Shown: positions 61,802-64,000 of the stretch, piece by piece
How positions within the stretch are numbered: the first letter of the stretch is position 1
Layout: each line of letters begins with the position of its first letter
From: Apostichopus japonicus
Taxonomy: Eukaryota; Echinodermata; Holothuroidea; Aspidochirotida; Stichopodidae
NCBI RefSeq assembly: GCF_037975245.1
Contig: NC_092577.1
Coordinates: 12,919,013 to 12,983,012 of the forward strand
Reading direction: 5' to 3'
Length of the DNA stretch: 64,000 bases
The notes under the pieces: model-generated
Seen by the model: only the letters and a program-made list of their open reading frames with translations
Told to the model about the DNA's origin: nothing
Database searches by the model: none
Position numbers and translations under genes: made by a program

Positions 61802-61877
61802 GTAATGCCTAGCATGATTTATTAACTTCCAGAAGGACTGAAATACTTCCATGTACACCTAAAATATTTTGTGTTCA

Positions 61878-61881
<4 letters not shown>

Positions 61882-61949
<68 letters not shown>
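61882..61949. repeat. TA microsatellite
   Basis: Pure TA run interrupting the duplicated block just before the dispersed repeat. Confidence 0.97.
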
Positions 61950-61953
<4 letters not shown>

Positions 61954-62080
61954 CTGCTATTTGGCGAGCGTGACTAAATTTATATTGGCCAAAACGCATA
62001 ATTTACTCACAACTAATAATACAACGCTTAGAATCTGCAATTAGGGTAGTACGGAATACAACAGTAATTCTTTCCAACTT
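61950..62080. repeat. Dispersed repeat, copy 4
   Basis: Matches 13340-13470, 50390-50480 and 53235-53345 and runs straight into the first satellite unit. Confidence 0.85.
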
Positions 62081-62780
62081 AGTGTTTAGCAGAACCACAG
62101 ATATACTGGCTGCACCTACCGCTGGATGATTGTATAAATATGGTTTATGACAAATACAATATTTATGTCCAATACCAAAGAAAAACTTTAAAAACACATA
62201 TGTAGAAAATGTTTAAAGCAACGGTTTAGCAGAACCACAGATATACTGGCTGCACTTACCGCTGGATGATTGTATAAATATGGTTTATGACAAATACAAT
62301 ATTTATGTCCAATACCAAAGAAAAACTTTAAAAACACATATGTAGAAAATGTTTAAAGCAACGGTTTAGCAGAACCACGGATATACTGGCTGCAACTACC
62401 GCTGGATGATTGTATAAATATGGTTTATGACAAATACAATATTTATGTCCAATACCAAAGAAAAACTTTAAAAACACATATGTAGAAAATGTTTAAAGCA
62501 ACGGTTTAGCAGAACCACGGATATACTGGCTGCACCTACTGCTGGATGATTGTATAAATATGGTTTATGACAAATACAATATTTATGTCCATTACCAAAG
62601 AAAAACTTTAAAAACACATATGTAGAAAATGTTTAAAGCAACGGTTTAGCAGAACCACGGATATACTGGCTGCACTTACCGCTGGATGATTGTATAAATA
62701 TGGTTTATGACAAATACAATATTTATGTCCAATACCAAAGAAAAACTTTAAAAACACATATGTAGAAAATGTTTAAAGCA
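62081..62780. repeat. 140-bp satellite, five units
   Basis: Exact 140-bp period: units begin at 62081, 62221, 62361, 62501 and 62641 with ACGGTTTAGCAGAACCAC (AGTG in the first). Units differ at only a few positions. The first 40 bases of each unit are the AGCAGAACCAC..GATATACTGGCTGCA portion of the dispersed repeat; the other 100 bases are not in the other dispersed copies of the window. No coding frame. Confidence 0.98.
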
Positions 62781-62829
62781 ACAAAAGGCTTAGTACGTTT
62801 TCATATGCGTCTCTTTATTCCAGTGTTAT

Positions 62830-63190
62830 TTCGTTTGCAATGAAGCTGTAAAATTTAAACGGATATTTATGTCACAACAATGCATGAACTTCACACTTGA
62901 GATAGTTTTGAAAATTAACCAGAACTACACGGACACTATGCACAGTCAAGCTAGCGCATGTGTAATTGCGAATTATCTGATGATAACAATGTGTGTGTTT
63001 ACAACTATATGAAAAAGCAGCAAATGGATTTTGTCCTATCAATGCGCATACTGTTTATACAAGAGGCGGCTATATGATACATAAAACAAATAAGTTCGAT
63101 TTATTGTTCATGAAGTTTTACCAGAAAGATGCTTTCATTCATTGTTATGGTTTCGGTAGGATGTATACTAAGACTTTCCTTTATATTAAG
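62830..63190. repeat. Third copy of the duplicated intronic block
   Basis: Matches 57300-57600 and 55540-55740; the end TTTCGGTAGGATG..ACTTTCCTTTAT..TAAGGACCATTAATTA also matches 54935-54980 and 57645-57695. A large piece between is deleted relative to those copies, and no exon remains. Confidence 0.78.
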
Positions 63191-63210
63191 GACCATTAAT
63201 TAGTTGGGTT

Positions 63211-63300
63211 ATCATGGGCGACAATCCGGGAGGGGGGTTGGAGGGGGACAGGGGAACACGTCCCCCAAATTTCGATGGGTAGGGACACCCCCCCCCCATC
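63211..63300. repeat. G/C-rich MITE end fragment
   Basis: CATGGGCGACAATCCGGGAGG followed by G and C tracts resembles the CATGGGCGCAGATC end of the 19103 element. No partner end or target duplication was found, so only a fragment is supported. Confidence 0.35.
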
Positions 63301-64000
63301 ACAGACAAACCTTTGGAAAAAGAGTAGTGTCGTGGCTCTATTTTGTTAGAGCTTACACATCTGAGGATTCATATCATCGAATATTAGAAATGTAAAGTGA
63401 CCGAGATTGTTCACGTCAGTAGACCTGCAACTTTCTCTGTTTGTCGCGATGGGCGAAACTTGAGATTGAAACCACAAGCTGCGTGCGGATAATGGTGCGG
63501 CCAGAGCCTACAACTAGTTCAAGAAGTCTGCCCTCTATCCGAAGAAGCGCAAACATGCAACTTCCGAGTGTTGCAACCTTTATATGACCATGTGACCACG
63601 TTATCACGAACACAGAATAGGATATTATAAAGGTAGGTAGTTTCTAAGTATTATATGCTGTTATCTGTAATATTCTTGTAAATAGGCATTGAATTCTTAG
63701 GCGCTTTTGTGGGTACTGAATAAATATTGTGTTATTCGACGCGATTGTAACAGCAAACATGGTATACCTTGAAACATTGAGCTATGTCTGATCGGTCTGT
63801 TTTCTAAGTAGCATACCTGTTCCGTGAACATTCATAATCATAGGTCATATTGAACCTAAGCCCGGACCGTCAGAGATTTAGCTCTTTCAAAGCCTTACTT
63901 GTAGGAAGTAGAGGGGAATGACAGGTTGCGTGACATCCAGACATTGCACGCAGTTACCAATGTTTAGGACTAAACTTGAGAGAGATCATAATCCGGCCCT
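63301..64000. other. Unassigned stretch
   Basis: No supported gene; short frames on both strands without motifs. Confidence 0.5.

Noticed and set aside
62081-62780. CRISPR-like array
   Set aside because: Head-to-tail 140-bp units without variable spacers; this is a satellite in a eukaryotic genome.

Overview
This window is eukaryotic, most likely from a marine invertebrate; an echinoderm such as a sea cucumber is my guess, made only from style. The reasons are: no operon-like coding; long AT-rich non-coding stretches; short exons with GT/AG junctions; 5'-truncated CR1/L2/Rex1-like LINEs; many small DNA transposons with 8-9 bp target duplications; long TA microsatellites; and TTAGGG-type interstitial telomere motifs. 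No CRISPR, rRNA, tRNA or prokaryotic feature was seen.

Layout. 1-866: GGAT/GGAC tetranucleotide arrays. 1.2-11.3 kb: an old, rearranged tandem segmental duplication (about 1.2-7.45 kb against 8.2-11.3 kb). 12.8-14.0 kb: a block with paralogues at 50-62 kb, ending in a candidate first exon with a SAM-like start (MEITLKEWDLEDLIDKFE). 15.8-16.1 kb: 3' end of a LINE. 18.3-20.2 kb: a hAT-type element with a nested second element. 23.4-24.3 kb: a candidate two-exon gene. 24.6-26.66 kb: three 680-bp tandem units. 29.5-33.8 kb: a cluster of hAT-type MITEs, including a composite with cross-matched target duplications and a MITE filled with a 12-bp minisatellite. 37.5-38.0 kb: a MITE whose empty site survives as a paralogue at 20.7-20.9 kb. 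39.1-41.3 kb: TA arrays holding a LINE and a small palindromic MITE. 42.1-44.2 kb: three hAT-type elements nested in one another, each with its own target duplication. 44.9-46.8 kb: two well-formed terminal exons. 47.96-48.9 kb: a foldback element with a 6-bp duplication. 49.4-63.2 kb: duplicated blocks carrying exon copies, including four symmetric phase-1 exons, a dead LINE and a new 140-bp satellite.

How the parts fit. The best gene evidence on the + strand is exons separated by phase-1 introns: 13955-14009, 44938-45057, 46590-46771, and the run 55122-57887. They could belong to one or more members of a tandemly duplicated family of SAM-like, charged-linker proteins, but continuity across the large gaps is inference. 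The rest is mostly transposons and their decay. The clearest discoveries are structural: exact target duplications that resolve nested and composite elements, and a roughly 100-bp core shared by MITEs with different terminal inverted repeats. I found no convincing complete gene of known function and no new enzymatic or defence system.
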